A stretch of 64,000 bases of DNA from Flavisolibacter ginsengisoli DSM 18119 (GCF_900129295.1 NZ_FQUU01000020.1:20017-84016), one strand, 5' to 3'; shown: positions 55,619 through 64,000, numbered from the stretch's first letter. The notes: generated by a model not told the origin, from the sequence alone. Translations and numbers: made by a program.

Positions 55619-57709
55619 TTAAGAAATTTTACTCCAGGGAGTTTTACCATGAAGTGACAGTAAATAGTTTTTCAGGGGCTGATTGGCTGGGTCTTCTAAT
55701 TCCGGGTCATCTTCAATAAGTTGCTCCGCTATCTTCCTGGCAGCTTCCAGTATCAGTTTATCTTTGACCAGGTCTGCCAGCTTAAAGTTTAAAATACCAC
55801 TTTGTTTTGTTCCTTCAATTTCACCGGGACCGCGCAGCTCTAAATCCTTTTCTGCAATTTCAAAACCATTATTGGTAGAGGTCATTATCCTGATCCTTTC
55901 CTTTGCATCTGTTCCCAGTTTTGACGATGTAAGCAAGATGCAGTAGCTCTTTTCAGCTCCCCTTCCCACCCGGCCTCTTAACTGGTGCAATTGAGACAAA
56001 CCAAACTTCTCCGCATTTTCAATGACCATTACAGTTGCATTGGGGACATTTACACCCACTTCTATAACGGTTGTACTGACCATTATCTGCGTATCTCCTG
56101 AAACAAATCTTTTCATATTCGTTTCCTTTTGATCTGCAGGCTGGCGGCCGTGCACCATGCTTATCCAATAACGCGGTTCAGGAAAGAAAGCCTTCACGTT
56201 TTCATAACCGCCCATCAGGTTTTCATAATCCAGTTTTGCGCTTTCTTCAATGAGTGGAAAAATAATATACACCTGTCGGCCGGCATCTATTTCACCCCTT
56301 ATAAAATCCATCACCCTGGTCCTGTAACTATCATAACGATGAACTGTGGTAATTGGTTGCCGCCCGGGGGGCAATTCATCCATAATACTGTAATCCAGGT
56401 CGCCAAAAGCAGTCATGGCCAATGTTCGTGGGATAGGCGTTGCCGTCATTACTAAAATATGGGGTGGTATGGGAGCCTTTTTCCATAGTGATGCTCTTTG
56501 GGCCACTCCAAAGCGGTGCTGTTCATCAATCACTGCAAAACCCAGATTTTTAAATTGAACCACTTCCTCTATAAGGGCGTGCGTGCCCACTATAATGCTA
56601 AGGTTACCTTCCGCAAGCGCTTTTAAAATAAACTTTCGCTCACTGGCAGGTGTGGAACCGGTGAGCAGATGTACCCCCACAGGGAGGTCCTTTAATAAGG
56701 TACTGATGGAAGTAAAATGTTGTTGGGCCAGGATCTCGGTAGGTGCCATCATGCATGCCTGGAAGCCATTGTCCACTGCCAGCAACATGATCAAAAGGGC
56801 CACAATGGTCTTTCCGCTACCCACGTCTCCCTGCAACAAACGGTTCATCTGGTGGCCGCTGCCGGTATCATTCCTGATCTCCTTAATGACTCTTTTTTGT
56901 GCCCCGGTCAGGGAAAAAGGTAAATGCTCTTTATAAAAAGTATTAAAAAGATCACCCACCTTTTCAAATATTACCCCTTTCGACTTTCGGTGCCTGTCGG
57001 AGCGCACCTTGGCCAGTCTTAGCTGGGTAATAAAAAACTCTTCGAACTTCAGTCTTCTTAAAGCCTGTTCATAAAGTGCAGGGGTAGTTGGGAAATGTAT
57101 TTGCCGCAATGCCTGGAACCGTGGTAAAAGCTTTAATTTTTTGATTAAGCCATCAGGAAGGTTTTCAGGTACTGCAGCTTCCGTAAGTATAGTAAAAAGA
57201 GCAGCCGTCAGTTTACCTATTTGCCGGCCGCTCAATCCTTTAGTCTTTAATTTCTCGGTAGTGGAATAAACAGGTTCCAGGTAGTTTTTGGTTGATGTAC
57301 TCAGGTTCTTAACCAGTTCCATCTCCGGGTGCACAATCTGGGGCTTGCCCATAAAAAAGCTGATCCTGCCAAACACATTATACACTTCGTTTTGTTTCAG
57401 GTTCTTTTCTATCCAGTTTACGTTCTTGAACCAGGTAAGTTCCAGCACCCCTGTTTCATCTGTCAGGAAAGCTGTAAGTCTTTTCCCGCTGCGTTCTCCC
57501 GCCATTTCATAGTACCAAAGCTTCCCCTGTACCTGTGCAAAGTCTAAAGATGGTGTGAGATCAGAAATAGGGGTAATGCGGGTCTTATCAATATGCCGGT
57601 AGGGAAAAAAGTTTAAAAGGTCGCCATAGGTAAAAATGCCTAATTCCTTTTTCAGCATATCTGCCTTTAAAGGTCCTACGCCTTTAAGATACTCTATAGG
57701 TTGTGCCAA
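55619..57709 (-). CDS. recG: ATP-dependent DNA helicase RecG
   Basis: RecG regresses stalled forks and branch-migrates Holliday junctions. The 696-residue protein has the wedge/OB domain (LEYLKGVGPLKADML-like start, about 5-19; FLTDETGVLELTWFKN, about 85-100), Walker A GDVGSGKT (about 295-302), the DEQH box VIDEQHRFG (about 395) and the C-terminal helicase motif QLRGRVGRG (about 590). The start codon is TTG (57709); no in-frame ATG is nearby. It marks the end of the compact core region. Confidence 0.97.
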   Translation of the reverse strand: MAQPIEYLKGVGPLKADMLKKELGIFTYGDLLNFFPYRHIDKTRITPISDLTPSLDFAQVQGKLWYYEMAGERSGKRLTAFLTDETGVLELTWFKNVNWIEKNLKQNEVYNVFGRISFFMGKPQIVHPEMELVKNLSTSTKNYLEPVYSTTEKLKTKGLSGRQIGKLTAALFTILTEAAVPENLPDGLIKKLKLLPRFQALRQIHFPTTPALYEQALRRLKFEEFFITQLRLAKVRSDRHRKSKGVIFEKVGDLFNTFYKEHLPFSLTGAQKRVIKEIRNDTGSGHQMNRLLQGDVGSGKTIVALLIMLLAVDNGFQACMMAPTEILAQQHFTSISTLLKDLPVGVHLLTGSTPASERKFILKALAEGNLSIIVGTHALIEEVVQFKNLGFAVIDEQHRFGVAQRASLWKKAPIPPHILVMTATPIPRTLAMTAFGDLDYSIMDELPPGRQPITTVHRYDSYRTRVMDFIRGEIDAGRQVYIIFPLIEESAKLDYENLMGGYENVKAFFPEPRYWISMVHGRQPADQKETNMKRFVSGDTQIMVSTTVIEVGVNVPNATVMVIENAEKFGLSQLHQLRGRVGRGAEKSYCILLTSSKLGTDAKERIRIMTSTNNGFEIAEKDLELRGPGEIEGTKQSGILNFKLADLVKDKLILEAARKIAEQLIEDDPELEDPANQPLKNYLLSLHGKTPWSKIS

Positions 57710-57954
57710 TATGTTTGTAAGAATAGCTATCTGAAGGGTTTAGACAAAAATAGTGACTTAGGAAATTGCATATTGGAAATATGCTTTGCCATGTAGCCAA
57801 ATAATCCTGGAATTAAGCGCTATGCGCATTACGATGCATGATGGTTATAAGTAGTTTTACATTTGTTTGAAGCATTAAGGATTCCAGGGTTATTATACTT
57901 TAAGATCCACGTGGGATCTTCACCCCGGGCGCACCTTGAAGCTTTTTAAACGGA

Positions 57955-57981
57955 GCGTTGGCTTGAGCGGCTTGCCAATGT
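57955..57981. repeat. Octamer GCGTTGGC with small palindrome, left border of hen1-pnkp
   Basis: GCGTTGGC (57955-57962) pairs with GCCAATGT (57974-57981, two G-T wobbles) around an 11-nt loop, 40 bp past the pnkp stop. The same octamer in the same orientation lies at 61989-61996, 17 bp upstream of hen1. A second small hairpin, AAGATCC-ACGTG-GGATCTT (57902-57920), lies a little further left. Confidence 0.5.
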
Positions 57982-58002
57982 GTATGGCTGCGAAGGGTTG
58001 GG

Positions 58003-60579
58003 TTATAGCCTTGGGTCAACATCTTCACTTTCTAATGCTAATATTCCAAACACACTTTCATGTATTCGTCTTAAAGGTTCTTTATTTACAAATCTTTCAA
58101 GTCCTTCAACCCCAAGTGCAAATTCTCTTAGAGCTAAAGATTGTTTTCTTGAAAGACCTCTGTTTTTTAGTCTGTCGATATTTCCAGGTGCATCATATTC
58201 AGGTCCGTAAATTATTCTCAGATATTCACTTCCTCTACATTTTACGGCTGGTTGCAAAAGTCCGTCCGAACCATAAGCAATAAAATCATAAGGTTTTACA
58301 ACCATACCTTCTCCACCTTTACTAGTCAGGTCAAGCCACCACTGAACTGCTTCATCAAAACTTGATTGGTCTTTCAAGTCAACGATTTTGTAAGGTGTTG
58401 CCATAAATAGTTTAAAATCACCTTGACATATCTCCTCAATGTTTGTCATGTGCCACTCATGTGTTTTATCAACATGTACTTCTCCTTCTGTAGCTAAAAT
58501 ATGAAAAGGGGCTAATTTATAATCGTCAATACTTTCAACCGTCCAACAATAATTTTGATAAGCCTTTACATACTTGTCTATAGCTTTGTTCTTAATGACA
58601 AATTTTTCTAAAGATGGCAGAGCATCTTTAACTCCTCTATAAAGTGCCATTTGTAATGCTTGCTCGACAACTGGTAAAGCTCCGCCTGCTGCTGAACCAA
58701 CAGATGCATACTGGTCTTTTAATAATGCCTGTGCTTTTGCAGACCAAGGCATTAACTCGGCATCTAAACATACCCAATCAGTATTGAACTTATCCCAAAA
58801 GTTGGTGTTTGTCAGGCACTGATTAACTCTTGCTATAAAGGCTTTCTCAATTTCCGAGTCATTAAAAAAGTTTCTACCTGTTCGTGTGTAGCAAACTCCA
58901 TTGCCTTCATTTTCAATTCCAAAGCGTTTTATAGCAGTTGCTTCATCTTTACAGATTACTAAAACAGCTCTAGAACCCATGTGTTTTTCTTCGCAAATAA
59001 TCTTTTCTACTCCTCTTTTTTTATAGTAATTCAAAGCCTGTGCTGGGTGTTCCAAAAATTCAGGCAATTCACTTGTTGCACATGGAGACATGGTTGGAGG
59101 TAAATAAATCAACCATTTTGGGTTGATTGCAAAACGGCTCATTACTTCTAAGGCTGCAATAGAATTTTCTTCCCGGATAGTTATATTGTTTCTTAACCTG
59201 GTTTGAACGATACGTTTTCCCGTAACATCTTCAATGTTCAGTAAATCATCATATTCTTGTTGTGAACTAAGTTTATATTCTGATTCGTTGAAGTCTAAAG
59301 GTTTTATTGGTTCACAATAGACTCGTTTAGCCTTAACAGAAACTAATTCTTCTTCGGGGTAACGCAATGCAGTAAGCTTTCCACCAAATACACAGCCTGT
59401 ATCAATGTCGATGGTTCTATTTAACCATTCCGCTTCGGGAACAGGTGTGTGACCATATACAACTTTTGCTTTACCACGATATTCCTTTGCCCAATTATGT
59501 CTAACAGGCAAGCCAAATTCATCAATTTCTCCAGTCGTTTCACCGTACATACAAAATGAACGAACTGCACCTGAGCCACGACCTTGCATTTCTTCTTTCA
59601 GACCAGCGTGGGCAACAACTAATCTACCATCGTCAAAAACATAGTGGCTAATCAGGCTGTATAGAAATTGCTCAACCGATTTCTTGAATTCGGAAGTTTC
59701 ATTTTCCAATTGTTGTACTGTAACTTCTAAACCATGTTTTAACTGAACTTGCTTTCCATTAAGGTACTTCTGTAATTTTAAATCGTGATTACCTGGCACA
59801 CAAAACGCAACCCCTGAATTAACCATACTCATAACTAAACGCAAGACACTTGGCGAATCAGGGCCACGGTCAACTAAATCCCCAACGAAAATTGCTTTTC
59901 TGCTTTTAGGAGCAATAACATTAAAGCCAAAATTCTTATCAGTTACTTCAACTTGGTTTATGGTATAACCCAATTTTGAAAGGAGTTCTTGCAATTCGTC
60001 AAAACATCCGTGAACATCACCAACGATGTCGAATGGACCCGTTTCACATTTTTTGTCGTTGTAAAGCTTCTCTCTTTTGATTTCAAGAACTGAATCAACT
60101 TCTTCAAGTGATTTCAGAATATAAATTTGTCTGAAGCCTTCGTCTTTTAAACCTCTTATTGACTTCTTTAATTGTTGGTTTTGTTGACGAATTACATGTC
60201 CTCCGAAATTTCTGTCCGGTCTGCTTAGGTTTCTTTCTTCACATACTTTTTCAGACAAATCCAATACAATTGCCACAGGTAAACAATGATAGGTTCTGGC
60301 TAATTCAATTAGACCTTTTCTTGATTCCTTTTGAACGTTGGTTGCATCTACAACGGTCAATAAGCCATTTTTTAAGCGTTTGCCAGCTACATAATATAAA
60401 ACATCAAAGGCGTCATTGGTTGAAGCCTGATTGTTTTCGTCATCTGAAACCAATGCTCTGCATTCGTCAGACGATAATATTTCCGTTCGTTTAAATAGCT
60501 TCTTTGCAAAACTACTTTTTCCCGAACCAGAAACACCGATTAAAACAACCAATGAAAGTTCGGGTACTTTAATTTCCAT
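58003..60579 (-). CDS. pnkp: Polynucleotide kinase-phosphatase-ligase of bacterial RNA repair (Pnkp)
   Basis: An 858-residue three-domain enzyme that heals and seals broken RNA. The 5'-kinase has the P-loop GVSGSGKS at 15-22. The 2',3'-phosphatase has GDVHGC (Asp188, His190), FVGDLVDRG and VPGNHD. The C-terminal ligase has the adenylation motif KHMG with Lys532. Order and length match Clostridium thermocellum Pnkp (about 870 residues). The ATG at 60579 overlaps the hen1 stop by 11 bp and places the P-loop as in that homologue; a longer frame to 60630 is rejected. Ligase activity in this family depends on the Hen1 partner encoded upstream. By eye the gene is more AT-rich than the neighbouring recG. 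Confidence 0.95.
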   Translation of the reverse strand: MEIKVPELSLVVLIGVSGSGKSSFAKKLFKRTEILSSDECRALVSDDENNQASTNDAFDVLYYVAGKRLKNGLLTVVDATNVQKESRKGLIELARTYHCLPVAIVLDLSEKVCEERNLSRPDRNFGGHVIRQQNQQLKKSIRGLKDEGFRQIYILKSLEEVDSVLEIKREKLYNDKKCETGPFDIVGDVHGCFDELQELLSKLGYTINQVEVTDKNFGFNVIAPKSRKAIFVGDLVDRGPDSPSVLRLVMSMVNSGVAFCVPGNHDLKLQKYLNGKQVQLKHGLEVTVQQLENETSEFKKSVEQFLYSLISHYVFDDGRLVVAHAGLKEEMQGRGSGAVRSFCMYGETTGEIDEFGLPVRHNWAKEYRGKAKVVYGHTPVPEAEWLNRTIDIDTGCVFGGKLTALRYPEEELVSVKAKRVYCEPIKPLDFNESEYKLSSQQEYDDLLNIEDVTGKRIVQTRLRNNITIREENSIAALEVMSRFAINPKWLIYLPPTMSPCATSELPEFLEHPAQALNYYKKRGVEKIICEEKHMGSRAVLVICKDEATAIKRFGIENEGNGVCYTRTGRNFFNDSEIEKAFIARVNQCLTNTNFWDKFNTDWVCLDAELMPWSAKAQALLKDQYASVGSAAGGALPVVEQALQMALYRGVKDALPSLEKFVIKNKAIDKYVKAYQNYCWTVESIDDYKLAPFHILATEGEVHVDKTHEWHMTNIEEICQGDFKLFMATPYKIVDLKDQSSFDEAVQWWLDLTSKGGEGMVVKPYDFIAYGSDGLLQPAVKCRGSEYLRIIYGPEYDAPGNIDRLKNRGLSRKQSLALREFALGVEGLERFVNKEPLRRIHESVFGILALESEDVDPRL

Positions 60580-61972
60580 ATTTAAATATTGCCATTTGTG
60601 ATGGAGCACCGATATTTTCCTCAACATCACCGATTGGAAATGTTTCCACGTTGTAATTATAAGATTTTCCTATTCTGTTTGCCCATTCGGCAAACTCGTT
60701 TCTTGTCCATTCAAAACGGTGGTCGTCATGTCTCATGTTTTCAGCATCCAATTTTTCCCACATTACATTATACTCTTTATTTGGAGTGGTAAGAATTACA
60801 GTTTTGGGTTTTGCGAATTCAAACAAAACCCTTTCAAACGATTTAAGTCTGTTTAAATCCAAATGCTCAATGACTTCTACTACCGCAACGGCATCAAAAC
60901 CGTCAAGTCGTTTGTCTCTGTATGTTAATGAGCCTTGAAAAAGGTTGATTCTTTCCTTTTGTTTAGGAGACATTTCGTCAAAGTGAAGTCTCTCTTTCGC
61001 TTTCAATAGCTCATTGTAGGAAACGTCCATTCCTGCAATTTCAGTAAATTGCTTTTGCTTAAGTAGTTGTCTGATAAGTTTTCCTTCTCCACACCCCAAG
61101 TCTAAAACCCTTGCGGCTCCTGATTCAACAAGCTTTTCAGCCACTAATTTAATTCGTTTGTCATGGAGGGTTTCTTTCTTTTTCTCAGTTGCTGTCTTTT
61201 CGACTGGGTCAGCTATAAAGTTTTCAATTTCTTCTCCTTCGCTTAGTCGTTCAAGTGCCTGTCTTGATAATGAGTTTAAATTAATCAAGTAGCGTCTTAT
61301 TATTTGTTCCCTTTCAGGATGGTCTTTTAACCAACCTTCTCCTTTTTGGAGGAGCTTTTCAATTTCGTTTTCACTTACAAAATAGTGTTTGTCGTTATCT
61401 AAAGTTGGAATTAAAACATACAAGTGTGAAAGTAATTCCTTTGTGGTTATTGTATGTTCAAGTTTTAATAAGAAGTAATTACTGTCTCCCCATTCCGGAA
61501 ATTTAGCATCTAATATATGTCGCTTCAATTCCACTTTATAACCAAGTGGTTCAAAAAATTTTCTAATTAAAATTTCGCCACCTTTTGGAGCGGGAATTGA
61601 TGCAATTGAAACTTTAAATGGCAATTTTACATCAACAAGTTCCGGCTTTTCTTTGCACTTACCATTCATTGCAGATGAAAAAGCTTTTGAAAGAGCAACA
61701 CTCATAAATGATGATGCAACATAGGGTCTATCGTTTACATAGTGTCCAAGTGCAAAACCGTCTCCACCCAAATTTCTTGCACCACGAACCATATCGATAG
61801 GGTCAATGTCGAGTAATAGGCTGATAGTTGTTTTATCTTCTCCCTTTTCTGGATAAAACACATGAGCTTTCCCAACTGACAAATCAAAGGTCTGAAACTT
61901 GTCAGGGTGTTTGTGAAGTAAATAACCTAAGTCAGTAGCTGGTTTATGTGTTGTTGTAATATTTAAAATCAT
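60569..61972 (-). CDS. hen1: 3'-terminal RNA ribose 2'-O-methyltransferase Hen1
   Basis: A 467-residue partner of Pnkp. The N-terminal half (about 1-240) is the bacterial Hen1 ligase-activating domain. The C-terminal half is a SAM methyltransferase with ARVLDLGCGEGKLIRQLL (about 285-302). Metal ligands EVIEH (Glu366, Glu369, His370) and His418 in RHDDHRFEW match, even in number, those recalled for Clostridium thermocellum Hen1. It methylates the 2'-OH at the cut site before sealing, so repaired RNA resists being cut again by the same ribotoxin. The stop overlaps the pnkp start, so the two genes are translationally coupled. Confidence 0.95.
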   Translation of the reverse strand: MILNITTTHKPATDLGYLLHKHPDKFQTFDLSVGKAHVFYPEKGEDKTTISLLLDIDPIDMVRGARNLGGDGFALGHYVNDRPYVASSFMSVALSKAFSSAMNGKCKEKPELVDVKLPFKVSIASIPAPKGGEILIRKFFEPLGYKVELKRHILDAKFPEWGDSNYFLLKLEHTITTKELLSHLYVLIPTLDNDKHYFVSENEIEKLLQKGEGWLKDHPEREQIIRRYLINLNSLSRQALERLSEGEEIENFIADPVEKTATEKKKETLHDKRIKLVAEKLVESGAARVLDLGCGEGKLIRQLLKQKQFTEIAGMDVSYNELLKAKERLHFDEMSPKQKERINLFQGSLTYRDKRLDGFDAVAVVEVIEHLDLNRLKSFERVLFEFAKPKTVILTTPNKEYNVMWEKLDAENMRHDDHRFEWTRNEFAEWANRIGKSYNYNVETFPIGDVEENIGAPSQMAIFKYGN

Positions 61973-61988
61973 CTTACGTCGTTATGGT

Positions 61989-62072
61989 GCGTTGGCAAAA
62001 ATTTAGGCTCTTTTGCTTGCGAACCGGTCGCCAGTGCGTTGAGGCAAGCAAATGTGCCTAAATGTGGGTTTG
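61989..62072. repeat. Imperfect palindrome upstream of hen1
   Basis: ATTTAGGCTCTTTTGCTTGC (62001-62020) and GCAAGCAAATGTGCCTAAAT (62044-62063) pair at 17 of 20 positions around a 23-nt loop. The element begins with GCGTTGGC (61989-61996), the octamer also found beyond pnkp. Size and form recall a recombination-site hairpin, but a regulatory or REP-like role is equally possible. Confidence 0.6.
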
Positions 62073-62350
62073 GCAATTCATTTATCTCGTTCATTTGGTT
62101 CGGTGTCGTCTATTTACCATGGGTAATGTGAAACGGCTTGCTGCTGTGCAGGAATTTTATAACGTCAGCCTGGAACAAAAGCCAATTAAAAATACGAATG
62201 ATGAATTAAAGAACTAATGATAATTAGAATGCGGTGGCACTGGACTTTTACTGATTAGCGGTTTTCTGTTAATAGTTTATCGTCTGCAGGCATAGCATCA
62301 AGCATATATGTAAAAGAGTAGCTTACCCTTCTAAAATTCGGAGGTAAGTT
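62073..62350. other. Non-coding or decayed stretch between hen1 and the IS fragment
   Basis: No supported gene. A 32-codon ORF (62119-62217, start MGNVKRLAAV) is open but unrecognised. It may be the tail of a lost gene. Confidence 0.4.
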
Positions 62351-62520
62351 ATGAAACAACTCTTTATTGGTTTAGACGTCAATAAAAAAACTTGGACAGT
62401 AACCATCCAGGAAGATCCTATCATATTTAAAGATTCACCATTGATGCAGATGCCGATCTTCTAATTGGCGACGTGGCAAGGCATTTCCGATGGCTTTCAA
62501 CAATCGGGTTTACAGTTGGA
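62351..62520 (+). pseudogene. IS110-family transposase, 5' fragment with a frameshift
   Basis: After a good ribosome site (GGAGG) the ATG at 62351 opens MKQLFIGLDVNKKTWTVTI, the DEDD-transposase start of IS110 elements with its first Asp. The frame stops after 37 codons (62462). A shift near 62435, explained by loss of one T in GATTCACC, restores FTIDADADLLIGDVARHF, a continuation that fits the family. The remaining 80% of the gene is absent; the homology fades where the lipoprotein gene ends. It is a dead remnant that marks past insertion here. Confidence 0.65.
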
Positions 62521-62920
62521 TTTCATAAAACATCACCTGACTATTAGCAGAATCCACATAATAAGCAGAGCCCTGGCTGAAATCTGATGGTTCCCAAACT
62601 TTGTAGGAAGAAGTGGGCTTGAACCAAGGGGGTGCATCCGTTGGAAGAACTATGGCCTCCGTAGCGGGTTTCAATTTGTTTTGAACAATAAACTCTTGAA
62701 TCCAGTTTTTGGGAGCATGAAGCTCAATGAACATTATATATTCCTTAGTAAAATGTCCTGATTGCCAATACTTGCCTTTCAGCACTTGTATACTTTTGGA
62801 AGGCTTTTCACCTGTCCAAAGTCGGTACACTTCATTTGCATCTTCTGATGTCTTAGGCGAACAGCTTGACTGAAGTATTATAAAAAAAGAAATAAAAAGG
62901 GAAAGCAACGATTTAGGCAT
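62510..62920 (-). CDS. Small lipoprotein, unknown function
   Basis: 136 residues with a lipoprotein signal (hydrophobic run, then LQSSCS with the lipid Cys at about residue 20). The mature part is Lys/Pro/Trp-rich (YRLWTGEKPSKSIQVLKGKYW) with no known domain. Its 3' end abuts the IS110 fragment, which may have trimmed or displaced its original downstream DNA. It is preceded by an imperfect palindrome. Confidence 0.75.
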   Translation of the reverse strand: MPKSLLSLFISFFIILQSSCSPKTSEDANEVYRLWTGEKPSKSIQVLKGKYWQSGHFTKEYIMFIELHAPKNWIQEFIVQNKLKPATEAIVLPTDAPPWFKPTSSYKVWEPSDFSQGSAYYVDSANSQVMFYEIQL

Positions 62921-62950
62921 CTGAATTATAATGAATGGTACAATTGATGG

Positions 62951-63028
62951 CGCATAACGGATAAGAGCTTTGAGAAAAAGTGGCGTTCTTTGTTCAAACT
63001 TTTTCGAAACCTCATACCGCTGATAAGT
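62951..63028. repeat. Imperfect palindrome between two small genes
   Basis: The arms CGGATAAGAGCTTTGAGAAAAAGT (62958-62981, written here in two reads of 12) and ACTTTTTCGAAACCTCATACCG (62998-63019) pair with several mismatches and unpaired bases around a 16-nt loop. The inner 8 bp (GAAAAAGT/ACTTTTTC) are perfect. On the minus strand one end reads GTTATGC. It lies just downstream of the gene that ends at 63065, so a terminator is an alternative. Confidence 0.5.
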
Positions 63029-63064
63029 GTTTTACTACTGAATTTACCACTAAAGCAACTTTTT

Positions 63065-63607
63065 TTACAAAGCTGGTGTTAGTGGCTGTTCTTCTGGTGT
63101 TTGTCCAATAGCTGCTATTTGTGCTTCAACTTCCATTCCTTTACGTCTCTTCCGCGTTATATCAATAAACCTTATCAGAAACAAAGCCAATAAGTTTACA
63201 TTGACTATTAATGCTGGGCTGTCACTATTAATGTTGACTTGCCAAGAAGAGGCATTCAAATTGAACTTAAAATTCAGTGATTCTGTTAAGTCCAATCCTA
63301 CAGATAAAGCGGCGCCACTTGTGAACTGGTAGGCATAGCCAAAGATAGAAAAGCTAACCACCTGCAAAAGCTGATTGATTTTCGAATGCACCAAGCCATC
63401 TTTTCTTTCCTGCAACAGAAGCACTCCGCAGTAAATGGAATAGCCGTACAAGGCACATACAAATAGGACTAACAATAGAAAAACCGAAGAAACTGAGGTT
63501 AAGTTTATCATCCACAGTGTTAATCCTATTCCTAATACTCCACCAATAATTTGGTAGATACTCAAAGCCATTAGCTTTGGTTTAATGCCTCTCAATTTAT
63601 TACTCAT
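63065..63607 (-). CDS. Four-helix membrane protein, unknown function
   Basis: A 180-residue protein with a basic N-terminus (MSNKLRGIKPK), three to four membrane helices (about 14-33, 38-60, 78-98 and 133-148), a soluble loop with FNLNASSWQVNINS between the last two, and a charged tail RKRRKGMEVEAQ. No family is recognised. It lies in the accessory region between imperfect palindromes and has no visible operon partner. Confidence 0.75.
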   Translation of the reverse strand: MSNKLRGIKPKLMALSIYQIIGGVLGIGLTLWMINLTSVSSVFLLLVLFVCALYGYSIYCGVLLLQERKDGLVHSKINQLLQVVSFSIFGYAYQFTSGAALSVGLDLTESLNFKFNLNASSWQVNINSDSPALIVNVNLLALFLIRFIDITRKRRKGMEVEAQIAAIGQTPEEQPLTPAL

Positions 63608-64000
63608 AAGCGTTTAAGTAGTTCAAGCAAATAGCGGCTAACGTTAAAGTATTTGTATTTGCGGCGGAATTTGAAACTCATCTGCCTGGTACAAATGCTA
63701 ATGTAAAATACAAAAGTTCATTGGAACTATTTACAAAAGTGGCGACTGTAAAACATCGGTTGCAGATGCGTAAAATAGACTGCTGTGCGCAAGCATACAG
63801 CGCCACTTCCTTTTCTTTTATCCCGCAAATGTGCGGGACCTGCAGTCCAATAGTATGCGGGAACTGCTTTTAGGATGCTGAGACAAAGGTAGTAAGATCA
63901 TAAAATAAGTAACAGCTGAGAGAGAAAGTAATCAAACGGGAAACGGATTAAAGGTATTATCAGCTGCAAGGAAAACTACTGTGCAGCAACGAAAGCCAGC
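63608..64000. other. Intergenic region at the window end, with hairpins
   Basis: No ORF is supported. It contains a weak imperfect palindrome (63639-63718, arms containing GTATTTGTATTTGC and GCTAATGTAAAATAC), a hairpin GCTGT...ACAGC (63782-63801) and TCCCGCA-AATG-TGCGGGA (63831-63848). On the minus strand one end of the first palindrome reads AACGTTAGCC. Confidence 0.45.

Noticed and set aside
60580..60630. N-terminal extension of Pnkp
   Set aside because: It lies within hen1 coding sequence; the ATG at 60579 gives the P-loop position known for Clostridium Pnkp.
62119..62217. 32-codon ORF near the IS fragment
   Set aside because: Too short, no recognised similarity and no ribosome site; noted only as a possible gene remnant.

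Overview
The window comes from a Bacteroidota genome, most likely a member of the Chitinophagales. Three things point there: type IX secretion (T9SS) cargo with type A and type B C-terminal sorting domains, two PorP/SprF-like outer-membrane proteins paired with giant PKD-repeat proteins, and promoter matches of the Bacteroidota form TTG-N19-TAnnTTTG. Shine-Dalgarno sites are mostly absent, as is usual in this phylum. About 57 kb is compact core chromosome. The last 6 kb is looser and looks like accessory DNA.

Layout. 1-5.5 kb: a 5'-truncated vanadium-haloperoxidase/PAP2-like protein that has lost its catalytic residues, an RRM RNA-binding protein, a GNAT-nitrilase fusion and a membrane acyltransferase. 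5.6-8 kb: a tRNA-Ser/tRNA-Pro operon with a structured tandem repeat beside it, then dnaA with two inverted DnaA-box-like 9-mers upstream (candidate origin or autoregulatory site). 8-18 kb: an FAD oxidoreductase, an ABC-2 exporter, an exported coiled-coil protein, a 2H phosphoesterase, a nitronate monooxygenase-like enzyme, a sugar nucleotidyltransferase, glyA and a DUF4293 protein, ending in an 11-bp tandem repeat. 18-29 kb: a T9SS cargo protein, uvrA, an ECF sigma factor, fabI, recN, a zinc-ribbon coiled-coil protein, a Nif3 family protein and a YitT protein. 29-43 kb: an M32 carboxypeptidase, a lipoprotein, a 1449-residue PKD protein with its PorP/SprF partner, oxyR with a peroxiredoxin, an rRNA methyltransferase and grpE-dnaJ. 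42-58 kb: a vWA protein, hpt, a LysM glucosaminidase, an O-methyltransferase, a Na+/solute symporter, a LOG-family hydrolase, an outer-membrane protein, a GlcD-like oxidase, a second PKD/PorP pair (opposite strand) and recG.

58-64 kb is different. It holds the two-gene bacterial RNA-repair operon hen1-pnkp, with all key residues of both enzymes intact. The operon is closely bracketed by a direct 8-bp repeat (GCGTTGGC). Beyond it lie a frameshifted IS110-type transposase fragment, a small lipoprotein gene and a small membrane-protein gene. Imperfect palindromes of about 60-80 bp sit between these genes. The arrangement resembles a cassette array or a mobile island, although no integrase is visible.

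Functional themes: DNA maintenance (dnaA, uvrA, recN, recG), protein and oxidative stress (grpE-dnaJ, oxyR-peroxiredoxin), surface secretion by T9SS (two cargo/SprF pairs plus two type A cargo proteins), and RNA repair (hen1-pnkp). Coordinates and motifs were read by eye. Family assignments rest on recognised motifs, not on database searches.
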